DNA of 7,274 nucleotides from Betaproteobacteria bacterium (GCA_018969885.1 JAGWXN010000172.1:1-7274); one strand, 5' to 3'. Shown: positions 1 to 6,064, numbered from the stretch's first letter. Translations and numbers: made by a program. The notes: a model not told the origin generated them from the letters alone.

Positions 1-456
1 CACACCGTACGCTGCTGGGAACTCTGCGGCGATCGTATCGTGATCAGTGATCCGCTCGAAGAACATCTTCTGGTCACCACGCTGCATTTCAATCAGCAGG
101 TCTTACTGGGTACGACGCCTGTGTTTCTCATGCAGAGCCCTCACCATCAGCCCATCCAGCAATACTGGGAGCTTGCTCGCGCAGGCAAAGGGGCTGAGGC
201 CGCTCGGCTCTTCTATGAACTTCAACCGCTTCGCAGCATCTGGACCGAGATGTATCAGGTTCTGTGGAACAAGGACGGTGCGCTCCATCCGCTGCCATTC
301 ATCAAACACTGGATGGACCAGATGGGAATGCGGGCAGGCCCAGTTCGTCCTCCGATGACGAATCTAACCAGCGCCGAGAAAGCACGGTTCAACGAACGGC
401 TGGATGCAAGCGGCTGGATGAATCGCCTGGTTCCTGGCTGGCGTGCATCGACGTGA
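1..456 (+). CDS. DapA/dihydrodipicolinate synthase-family lyase, C-terminal half (5' partial)
   Basis: The reading frame is open from base 1 to the TGA at 454-456 and gives 151 residues. Full family members are about 300 residues, so roughly half the protein lies upstream of the window. The visible part fits the last strands and the C-terminal helical region of the class I aldolase (beta/alpha)8 barrel: a GD-x-I-V-I-S-D stretch near the start, a long helical segment with ELARAGKGAEAARLF, then the subfamily signature KHWMDQMGMRAGPVRPP and a closing L-T-x-x-E-K-A-R helix. The Schiff-base lysine should lie just before the window, so catalytic competence cannot be judged. Family members perform pyruvate-dependent aldol, hydratase or decarboxylating lyase reactions in the cytoplasm. 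The GPVRPP-type ending is common in dihydrodipicolinate synthase paralogues of unknown substrate, so I do not call it dapA. Its stop codon overlaps the next gene's start. Confidence 0.85.
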   Translation, partial: HTVRCWELCGDRIVISDPLEEHLLVTTLHFNQQVLLGTTPVFLMQSPHHQPIQQYWELARAGKGAEAARLFYELQPLRSIWTEMYQVLWNKDGALHPLPFIKHWMDQMGMRAGPVRPPMTNLTSAEKARFNERLDASGWMNRLVPGWRAST

Positions 457-1424
457 CACCGGGCCCCCAGCATCCTTCCCTTGCGAGCCTGCTGGGTAAT
501 GTCGACACCGGCCGTTTCCTCCGCGAGGTCTACGGCCGGCACCCTCTCCATATCCCAGCTGTAGACCCGCATCGCTTCGATTCGCTCATCACCTGGGGCG
601 AACTCGAACGCGTGCTCAACATAACGGGTTACTGGGACGATTCGCGATTGCGTCTGGTGGTCGATGGAAGGAGGCTCCCACCCGAGCAGTACTGCTTCCC
701 GCGCTCAGGCGCCGATAGCGAGCCGCGAACTTGGCGACCGCAGCCCGAGCGTGTCATGCATGCCATTCGTCATGGCGCCGCGCTCGTGCTGAACGCCGTT
801 GACGGGCTGGTACCCGCCATCAGCGAAGTGGCGCAGGCACTGGAGGCGCAACTCGCGGTTCGAATTCAGAGCAATCTGTATCTTTCGCAACGAGGCCATC
901 GAGGTCTTCCGCTTCACTACGACATTCATGATGTCCTTGCGCTACAGGTTTCGGGGCGTAAGCAGTGGCGTCTGTATGCGAACCGGGCGCATCCGGCGGT
1001 CAAGCCCCCTCCCGAACGTGAATTGCGAACCGTGGCGGGTCAGCTCGCGCAGCAGATCACGCTCGGGCCAGGCGATTCACTCTATCTGCCTGCCGGGGTC
1101 ATCCACGAGGCATTTGCAGAGACCGATCACTGCATGCATCTCACATTCGCGATGAAGCAGGTCACGCCCATCGATCTGGCGAGTCTGATCATGAAGCGGC
1201 TTGCCGCCCACGACGACCTCAGCCGCCCAAGCTACGACTTGCACGAGGGCACCGACGCGCTGGCGCGCCATGTCGGGCGGCTGGCCGAGTGTTTCTCGAA
1301 AGTCGCTGGCAGCCCAGCTGAACTGGCGTCGCTGTTATCCGAGATCGAAGCCCATCGTCAACCGCGGGGCCGCTACGCGCTCGGTCCCGCGCACCGGCAG
1401 TCCGACGCAGGTCAGCCGGATTGA
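453..1424 (+). CDS. JmjC/cupin-4 family Fe(II)/2-oxoglutarate oxygenase
   Basis: A 323-residue protein starting at GTG 453, which overlaps the upstream stop as GTGA. The frame is also open further upstream, but that part lies inside the lyase gene and does not look like this family, while residues 9-35 (S-L-A-S-L-L, then RFLREVYGRHPLHIP) match the usual N-terminus of cupin-4 proteins. The JmjC core is clear: HYDIHDVLALQVSGRKQW at residues 155-172 supplies the HxD iron ligands H155 and D157, and YLPAGVIHEAF at 211-221 supplies the distal histidine H218. The family includes the ribosomal oxygenase RoxA/YcfD and other protein or small-molecule hydroxylases that use 2-oxoglutarate and O2. At 323 residues it is shorter than RoxA (about 370), and the C-terminal region after residue 250 is a small helical segment. 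The substrate is unknown. The gene sits tightly between a lyase and a nucleotidyltransferase, which suggests co-expression rather than a housekeeping ribosomal role. Confidence 0.88.
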   Translation: MTPGPQHPSLASLLGNVDTGRFLREVYGRHPLHIPAVDPHRFDSLITWGELERVLNITGYWDDSRLRLVVDGRRLPPEQYCFPRSGADSEPRTWRPQPERVMHAIRHGAALVLNAVDGLVPAISEVAQALEAQLAVRIQSNLYLSQRGHRGLPLHYDIHDVLALQVSGRKQWRLYANRAHPAVKPPPERELRTVAGQLAQQITLGPGDSLYLPAGVIHEAFAETDHCMHLTFAMKQVTPIDLASLIMKRLAAHDDLSRPSYDLHEGTDALARHVGRLAECFSKVAGSPAELASLLSEIEAHRQPRGRYALGPAHRQSDAGQPD

Positions 1425-1436
1425 TGGATCGCAGCG

Positions 1437-2261
1437 ATGAGTGATGTCCCGGTCCTGCCGATCGGACAGGCGGTGCCGGTATGCGAACTCGGCTATATCG
1501 TTAACCCCTGCCGTACTGAGCGGGTGGTATCGCCCTGGCGGGAGGCCGTCAATCTGCTGAGCGCGTTGTGCCAGACCTCGCTGGGAGCCTCGCTACACAG
1601 CCTCTATCTGCGAGGCTCGGTCCCGCGCGGAACGGCGGTCGAACACCGGTCCGATCTCGATGCGGTGTGTGTGACCCGATCCCCATCACCAACCCTGCCG
1701 CCTTCATTCCAGGCGGCCGTTCAGGCGAGAGTGCTACAGGCACATCCGTTTTGCACGGGCGTGGATCTGCGGATCGTCCCGCACGACAAACTGCTCAATC
1801 CGGATCGATCAGCCGCGCTTCAGTTTTTTCTGAAGACGCAAAGTCTCTGCATTGCAGGCGAAGACATCACTGCAAACTGGGCACCACTTACGCTCCGGCA
1901 AGCCCGGCTCACCCTTCAGGGGCTGACGACCTCGCTCGCCGGCACGCGTGCATCGCTCGCGAGTGAGCCTGGTCTGGGGGCGGACGAACGCCGGCAACTC
2001 TGCCGATGGATCACAAAGAAAATTATCCGCGCGGGTTTTGAGCTGGTCGCCGAGCGAGAGCGGGCGTACACGCGCGACCTCTACCCTTCCTGGACTGGCT
2101 TCGCCCGCCACTATCCGGAAATGGCTGGGCCGATGCGGGAGGTGCTGACGCTGGCCATCAACCCCCGCTCGGACCCCTTGCAGATTGAGACTGCGCTGAA
2201 AGTGGGCGATTGGTTGAGAACCCAATGGCAGCCCGCGAACTGCGCACCCGATCAGCTTTGA
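1437..2261 (+). CDS. Nucleotidyltransferase domain protein with C-terminal helical domain
   Basis: A 274-residue protein starting at ATG 1437, 12 bases after the oxygenase stop. No strong Shine-Dalgarno is visible, so translation may depend on coupling. The N-terminal half has the polymerase-beta-type nucleotidyltransferase signature: LYLRGSVPRG at residues 56-65 (G60-S61), followed by SDLDAV with D73 and D75 as metal-binding acids, and VDLRIV with D110 as a plausible third acid. The rest, from about residue 150, is predicted helical and includes a conserved-looking block with W-I-T-K-K-I-I-R-A-G-F-E-L-V at 191-204 and Y-T-R-D-L-Y at 211-216, like the helical C-terminal domains of aminoglycoside nucleotidyltransferases and related MNT proteins. 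Such enzymes transfer a nucleotide, usually AMP, to an antibiotic, protein or RNA end. The target here is unknown. No HEPN partner gene is adjacent, so a classic HEPN/MNT toxin-antitoxin pair is not supported. The 3' end overlaps the convergent amidohydrolase gene by 10 bases. Confidence 0.82.
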   Translation: MSDVPVLPIGQAVPVCELGYIVNPCRTERVVSPWREAVNLLSALCQTSLGASLHSLYLRGSVPRGTAVEHRSDLDAVCVTRSPSPTLPPSFQAAVQARVLQAHPFCTGVDLRIVPHDKLLNPDRSAALQFFLKTQSLCIAGEDITANWAPLTLRQARLTLQGLTTSLAGTRASLASEPGLGADERRQLCRWITKKIIRAGFELVAERERAYTRDLYPSWTGFARHYPEMAGPMREVLTLAINPRSDPLQIETALKVGDWLRTQWQPANCAPDQL

Positions 2262-3121
2262 CCAAGGCGATACAACCGCTCAGCGTTACCGCGCAGTAGC
2301 TTCTCAAGCGCCACAGGCCGAAGATTCAGCGCATCGATCTCGCGCAGCGTGCGCTCGAAATCAAGCACTGGGTAGTCAGTGCCGAAAATCACCTTGTCCT
2401 GCCCGAAGGTGTTGATGAAGTGCACGAATGACTGCGGCCAGTAGCGCGGACTGTGGGCATCGCAGCCGATGTAGATGTTGGGATGCTTCCAGGCCATCGC
2501 GATCATCTCCTCGGTCCAGGGGATACCCACGTGAATGCCCACCAGCTTCAGCTCTGGAAAATCACAGGCCACCGCATCAAGGGTGATCGGCCGCCCCACA
2601 CTCTTTAGCGGCCGAGCGGGGTCATACACCAGCGACTGTCCCACCTGAAGCTGAACCGGTACATCCAGCTCCACACACTTGGCGTAAAACGGATACCAGC
2701 GCGCATGGTCGGGCGCGAGTTCAAACCAGTGCGGATAAAAATGCCCGCCCACGAATCCGTATTCCCGGACTGAGCGCTCGAAAGCACGCACGCCGGCCAT
2801 GCCCTCGGTGGGATCAAGCCCCGCCAGCCCGCTGAAGCGGTCGGGCCAGCGCTGAACCGCATCGGCCACCATTTCGTAGGGCAGATGCCAGCTGCCGGGA
2901 ATGCCCATCTGCCCGGTCTTGGTGGCAATCAGCAGTGATCGCTCGATGCCGTTGCGGTCCATGAGTTCGAGCATCTGCTCATGTGTCAGTCCGTCGGCTA
3001 CCGCAGACTCCCTGCCGATCTTGCCGGTCCAGAACGTCTTGGACCACGCGGGACGCAGCCTCATGACTTCGGGCGTGATCGGGTTGACCACGCAGTCGAT
3101 GACCTTAAACGAACGATTCAT
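2252..3121 (-). CDS. Amidohydrolase-2 family protein lacking the N-terminal HxH motif
   Basis: A 289-residue TIM-barrel protein of the amidohydrolase-related family (PF04909 type). Supporting segments are LLIATKTGQMG near 63-73, the RWPDRFSGLAGLDP stretch at 91-104, the V-G-I-H-V-G-I-P-W block with H197, and the strand-8 motif FGTDYP with D249 followed by ERTLREID. Family members are cytoplasmic, usually Zn-dependent hydrolases or decarboxylases of carboxylated rings. Here the N-terminal D-x-H-x-H is replaced by IDCVVNP (residues 8-14), and the strand-5 position, usually PVxxHxG, reads PVQLQVG with Q159. Thus three common metal ligands are missing while H197 and D249 remain. The ATG at 3121 has AGGA (minus strand, 3132-3135) 10 bases upstream. 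The gene follows dedA with a 30-base gap, so it is probably co-transcribed with it. The exact reaction is unknown; it may be a metal-poor subfamily or a non-catalytic member. Confidence 0.85.
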   Translation of the reverse strand: MNRSFKVIDCVVNPITPEVMRLRPAWSKTFWTGKIGRESAVADGLTHEQMLELMDRNGIERSLLIATKTGQMGIPGSWHLPYEMVADAVQRWPDRFSGLAGLDPTEGMAGVRAFERSVREYGFVGGHFYPHWFELAPDHARWYPFYAKCVELDVPVQLQVGQSLVYDPARPLKSVGRPITLDAVACDFPELKLVGIHVGIPWTEEMIAMAWKHPNIYIGCDAHSPRYWPQSFVHFINTFGQDKVIFGTDYPVLDFERTLREIDALNLRPVALEKLLRGNAERLYRLGQS

Positions 3122-3131
3122 GGAAACGATT

Positions 3132-3135
3132 TCCT
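3132..3135 (-). promoter_or_regulatory. Ribosome binding site of the amidohydrolase gene
   Basis: The minus strand reads AGGA here, 10 bases before the ATG at 3121. It lies in the 30-base gap after the dedA stop, so the amidohydrolase has its own initiation signal even if transcribed from the dedA promoter. Confidence 0.55.
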
Positions 3136-3151
3136 GTGTGTAATCGAACTG

Positions 3152-3772
3152 TCAGCGGCGCATTCCCCGCACCGCAAGCACCACCGCCACCACCACCGCG
3201 ATCATCACGATCGCACGCATCTGCGGGGATGCGCCCTGAAGCTGATCGGCGAGCGCCACGCCGATTGAGGCCGGCGCCAGCATCGCCGGCACCCACAACA
3301 CCGCTGACAGCCAGTTGGCGATCTGAAACGACATGCGTCGCCCACCCATCGCGCCCGCCATCAGCGGAATGATTGCTCGTCCGAGCGGAATGAACCGGCT
3401 CACGATCACGGCAATGGAACCCCAGCGCTCGAAAAATCGGTGACCGCGCGCGATCCAGTCTGGGCGACGCGCGAAAAACCCCAGCGATTCGATCCGCTCG
3501 CCGTAGCGCCGTCCGACTTCGAAACTCACCCAATAGCCCAGCCCGGCGCCCACCATGCCCCATATCGACAACTCAACGAGACTGACCAGCCCGGCAGCGG
3601 CTAGCGAGCCGATCGCGAGCAGCAGCAGCGTGGCGGGTACCAGGGCACTGATGAGCGCGAGCGACTCGATCAGGCACAACCCGAACACGAGCGGCGCAGC
3701 CCACTCGCGATGCGCGCGAATGAGATCAAGTATGGGTGCGAACAGTTGCTCAAAAAATCCATCTGGCGACAT
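3152..3772 (-). CDS. DedA-family inner membrane protein
   Basis: A 206-residue polytopic membrane protein starting at ATG 3772. The frame stays open upstream, but the extra residues are polar and cysteine-rich, while this ATG has GGAG 10 bases upstream and gives the family's usual length of about 200. DedA hallmarks in order: a first hydrophobic segment with E36 in L-I-E-S-L-A-L-I and a reentrant-like VPATLLLLAIG (45-55), GAGLGYWVSFEVGRRYG at 75-91, the amphipathic FFERWG (113-118), then SRFIPLGRAIIPLMAGAMG at 125-143 and ANWLSAVLWV at 152-161, ending in a C-terminal membrane helix (about 187-202) and basic residues. R126 and R132 match the paired essential arginines known in E. coli YqjA. 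The acidic residue usually found after the first P appears replaced by T48. DedA proteins act in lipid scrambling or proton-coupled membrane homeostasis. The role here is not known. Confidence 0.9.
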   Translation of the reverse strand: MSPDGFFEQLFAPILDLIRAHREWAAPLVFGLCLIESLALISALVPATLLLLAIGSLAAAGLVSLVELSIWGMVGAGLGYWVSFEVGRRYGERIESLGFFARRPDWIARGHRFFERWGSIAVIVSRFIPLGRAIIPLMAGAMGGRRMSFQIANWLSAVLWVPAMLAPASIGVALADQLQGASPQMRAIVMIAVVVAVVLAVRGMRR

Positions 3773-3782
3773 GGGTGTTGTA

Positions 3783-3787
3783 CTCCG
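3783..3787 (-). promoter_or_regulatory. Ribosome binding site fixing the dedA start
   Basis: The minus strand reads CGGAG, 10 bases upstream of the ATG at 3772. The in-frame ATG 24 bases further upstream (3796) has no purine-rich site before it, so this signal favours the shorter 206-residue protein. Confidence 0.5.
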
Positions 3788-3950
3788 TGAATACATCGGC
3801 GGCGCGAACTCACCGTTTAAGCGGCAAGCGTAGCCGCCCACGCAGAACGCGCAAGTCGATGCGCACACCCGTACCAGGGCTGAATTCGCGCGCTGATGAC
3901 AGCAGCCCGGAATCACGATAGCGCGCGTGGCTGCGCCCAGCGCTCCCGCT

Positions 3951-3956
3951 TATCAT
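3951..3956 (+). promoter_or_regulatory. Possible -10 box for the MBL hydrolase gene
   Basis: TATCAT matches the sigma-70 -10 consensus at five of six positions and lies 12 bases before the AGGGGA ribosome binding site, so transcription would begin just upstream of it. The -35 region (about 3928-3933, TGGCTG) is a poor match, so an activator or another sigma factor may be involved, or the match may be chance. The opposite strand of the same spacer must carry the signal for dedA, but I could not identify one convincingly. Confidence 0.3.
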
Positions 3957-3967
3957 CGAACCTTTAC

Positions 3968-3973
3968 AGGGGA
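3968..3973 (+). promoter_or_regulatory. Strong Shine-Dalgarno upstream of a TTG start
   Basis: AGGGGA lies 7 bases before TTG 3981. It is the best ribosome binding site in the window and decides in favour of the TTG over the in-frame GTG at 3927, which has no such signal and would add 18 residues unlike the family. Confidence 0.75.
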
Positions 3974-3980
3974 TACCGAC

Positions 3981-4874
3981 TTGAGAATCACCATGCTTGG
4001 CACCGGCGCAGCATTCGTTGACCCGGATCGCGCGCAATCCGGCATCCTGGTCACACTCGATAACGGCCGGCACTACCTGTTCGACTGCGGGGCGGGCATC
4101 ACCCGCAACATGGTGCGGGCCAATGTGAGCCCGGCCGATGTCACCGCAGTATTCCTCACTCATATGCATCACGATCACATCTGCGATTTCCCGCTGTTCG
4201 TGATTACCGGCTGGATGTGGGACCGGCCCGACGCGCCCGTGGTGATCGGTCCGCGCGGCACCCAGCACTTCGTGAGTCATCTGTTTGAGGGCGGTGCCTT
4301 CAAGTCCGATTTTGAAGCGCGCAGCAGTTATCCCCGGCGGCAGAAAAATCTGCAGGCCGTGAGGCCCAAGGTCATCGAGGCGAGCCCGGGCGTAGCTTAC
4401 GAAGATGAGCACGTGCGCATCGTCTGCGACTGGGTGGAGCACATTCCGCGCGATATCAGCGAGTGCTTCGGCGTGCGACTGGAGGCAGAGGGCAAGGCCG
4501 TAGCCTTCTCGGGCGATACGGCCGCCTGTGAATCCATGGTGAAACTCGCCAAAGACGCAGACCTGCTTATTCACGAATGCACCTTCCCGGAATCGTTCAT
4601 CGAGCATCGCCGGAAAACTGGCGTGGGCACGTTCGCGCACACCAGCCCGACCGAACTCGGGCAAATTGCCGCCCGGGCGGGCGTGAAACGTCTGGTGCCC
4701 ACCCATTTCGGTCACTTCGAATCCACCCATGCACTGATCCGCAAGGTCGCCACGCATCATTTCCCGGTGGAGCAGATGGGTCCGCACCTCATGGACGAGG
4801 TGGTGCGCGACATCCGTCGCCACTATCAGGGACCGATGCAGATCGCTTCTGACCTGCTGCGCATCGACGTCTGA
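3981..4874 (+). CDS. Metallo-beta-lactamase-fold hydrolase, RNase Z-like
   Basis: A 297-residue protein starting at TTG 3981, read as M-R-I-T-M-L-G-T-G, the usual first strand of RNase Z-like MBL proteins, with AGGGGA 7 bases upstream. The metal site is complete: THMHHDH at 60-66 (the HxHxDH motif), H154 in WVEH, D179 in FSGDT, and H242 in PTHF. Additional family motifs are LLIHECTF at 195-202 and FAHTS at 218-222. The fold binds two Zn or similar ions and hydrolyses phosphodiesters, lactones, sulfate esters or thioesters in the cytoplasm. There is no signal peptide. It is close to RNase Z but lacks obvious support for a tRNA-processing role, and its neighbour is a Bug-type receptor gene 57 bases downstream. 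A catabolic esterase or lactonase role is therefore more likely than RNA processing; this is inference. Confidence 0.88.
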   Translation: MRITMLGTGAAFVDPDRAQSGILVTLDNGRHYLFDCGAGITRNMVRANVSPADVTAVFLTHMHHDHICDFPLFVITGWMWDRPDAPVVIGPRGTQHFVSHLFEGGAFKSDFEARSSYPRRQKNLQAVRPKVIEASPGVAYEDEHVRIVCDWVEHIPRDISECFGVRLEAEGKAVAFSGDTAACESMVKLAKDADLLIHECTFPESFIEHRRKTGVGTFAHTSPTELGQIAARAGVKRLVPTHFGHFESTHALIRKVATHHFPVEQMGPHLMDEVVRDIRRHYQGPMQIASDLLRIDV

Positions 4875-4931
4875 GGCCCCCGCCCCACCCGCTGCGGCGC
4901 CGCGCACCGAACGCCCCGACGAGAGATCAAC

Positions 4932-5951
4932 ATGTCATCGATACCCCGCAAACGGTCAAGTCGCCACGAAATCGTGTCGCGGCTGACGGGCGCTCTGCTC
5001 GCTGTCGCGGCAGCGGCCACCTCTTTCGCTGCACTTGCGCAAGCGATCGATCCCTGGCCCAACCGTCCGGTACGAATCGTGGTGCCCTATGTGGCGGGCG
5101 CAATGGGTGACATGATCGCCCGTCGCCTCACCGAAGGCCTGCGACAGGAGCTCGGCCAGCCGGTACTGGTGGAAAACCGCCCAGGCGCCGGTGGCAATAT
5201 CGGTACGCGGGCGGTCGAGCAGGCCAGCCCCGATGGCTACACCCTGCTGGTTGCGGCCACCAATAACTTCACCATCAACCAGTTCCTATACAAGGACCTG
5301 GGGTTTGATCCCTTGCAGCGCCTCGAGCCAGTCACCGTACTGGTCGATGTGCCCTCAGTGATCTTTGTTCCGGCGGGGCTGCCGGTCAATACGTTTACGG
5401 ATTTCGTAGCCTGGGCACGCGTGAACCCCGGTAAGGTGAACTACGGCTCGCCGGGTAGCGGAACCACTCCCCACCTGTCGGCGGAGGCGATCAACCAGGC
5501 GTTTTCGCTTGGCATGATGCATGTACCCTACAAGGGCGCCTCGCAGGCGGTGACCGCACTGATGGCGGGTGAGGTGCAGTTCTACCTGGTGGGCGCAGGC
5601 GTGGGGCTACCGCATGTCCGAAGCGGAAAGCTCCGCGCGCTGGCAGTCGCCTCGCGCGGGCCCCTGTCAGTTCTACCCGACACCCCCAGCTTCGAGAAGG
5701 CGGGGATCACGGGCGTCGACGCGAGCAACTGGTGGGGGCTTGCTGCGCCGGCCGGTACGCCGCCAGCGCTGATCGACCGGCTTCAGCGCGTGTTTTGCAA
5801 GGTACTCGCCGAGCCTGGCAACGAGCAGGCCCTCGCCCAGCTCGGGGTGATGCCGGTCTGTAACGCACCCGCACAGATGCGGGCCCAGGTGGCCCGGGAG
5901 GCCGACAGCTGGCGCCGCGCGCTTCCAGCACTAAAGATCCAGATTGACTGA
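4932..5951 (+). CDS. Bug/TctC-family periplasmic solute-binding receptor
   Basis: A 339-residue protein starting at ATG 4932 with GAGAG 6 bases upstream. Residues 1-38 form a Sec signal peptide: a basic R-K-R-S-S-R-H N-region, a hydrophobic core L-L-A-V-A-A-A-A-T, and an A-L-A-Q-A cleavage site. The mature protein has the tripartite tricarboxylate receptor pattern: WPNRPVRIVVPY at 42-53, D60 in the binding loop, ENRPGAGGNIGTRAV at 81-95, SPDGYTLL at 99-106, YGSPGSGTTPHL at 171-182, HVPYKG at 197-202 and a late TPSFEKAG. Bug proteins bind carboxylates such as citrate, aspartate, nicotinate or aromatic acids in the periplasm and hand them to TctAB or act as sensors. No tctA or tctB gene lies in the window, as is usual for the many orphan Bug genes of Burkholderiales. 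The gene is probably in an operon with the MBL hydrolase. The only cysteines, C289 and C310, could form a disulfide. Confidence 0.93.
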   Translation: MSSIPRKRSSRHEIVSRLTGALLAVAAAATSFAALAQAIDPWPNRPVRIVVPYVAGAMGDMIARRLTEGLRQELGQPVLVENRPGAGGNIGTRAVEQASPDGYTLLVAATNNFTINQFLYKDLGFDPLQRLEPVTVLVDVPSVIFVPAGLPVNTFTDFVAWARVNPGKVNYGSPGSGTTPHLSAEAINQAFSLGMMHVPYKGASQAVTALMAGEVQFYLVGAGVGLPHVRSGKLRALAVASRGPLSVLPDTPSFEKAGITGVDASNWWGLAAPAGTPPALIDRLQRVFCKVLAEPGNEQALAQLGVMPVCNAPAQMRAQVAREADSWRRALPALKIQID

Positions 5952-5956
5952 GCCGT

Positions 5957-5987
5957 TTGTCCGAAATGTGTCGTGAAACTCAATAAT
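5957..5987 (+). promoter_or_regulatory. Possible promoter for the small exported protein gene
   Basis: TTGTCC at 5957-5962 matches the -35 consensus at four of six positions, and AATAAT at 5982-5987 matches the -10 consensus at five of six. The spacer is 19 bases, which is longer than ideal. It would give a leader of roughly 85 bases that includes the hairpin at 6005-6020. The local AT-richness against a GC-rich background makes it noticeable, but it could be chance. Confidence 0.25.
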
Positions 5988-6004
5988 TGATGCGCGATGG
6001 ACTT

Positions 6005-6020
6005 GTTGGCGAGGGCCAAC
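6005..6020. repeat. Perfect short inverted repeat (6-bp stem, 4-base loop)
   Basis: GTTGGC, GAGG, GCCAAC: two perfect complementary 6-base arms around a GAGG loop. No T-run follows (the next bases are CTGAGAGAAAATAG), so it is not a standard intrinsic terminator for the upstream Bug gene. It may be an operator or a small leader hairpin. Chance occurrence is also possible. Confidence 0.35.
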
Positions 6021-6064
6021 CTGAGAGAAAATAGTAGGGTTGTACGTCGTAAACCGAGCATTCC

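Noticed and set aside
264..452. Upstream extension of the JmjC oxygenase frame to an in-frame ATG at 264
   Set aside because: It lies fully inside the lyase gene, its residues (Ser- and Arg-rich) do not resemble the family, and the GTG at 453 gives the expected N-terminus.
1437..2261. HEPN/MNT toxin-antitoxin interpretation
   Set aside because: MNT antitoxins are usually about 100-150 residues next to a HEPN gene. This protein is 274 residues with its own helical domain, and neither neighbour is HEPN-like.
3175..3200. CACCGCCACCACCACCG-like short repeats that might suggest a microsatellite
   Set aside because: They encode the Val/Ala-rich last membrane helix of DedA and are explained by codon use.
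3773..3916. N-terminal extension of DedA by 48 residues
   Set aside because: The added residues are polar and Cys-rich, the length would exceed the family norm, and a GGAG site supports the ATG at 3772.
3810..4907. Long minus-strand open frame of 365 codons
   Set aside because: It is antisense to the MBL hydrolase in a GC-rich region. The plus-strand protein has complete metal motifs, while this one is His/Gly/Ala-rich with no recognisable domain.
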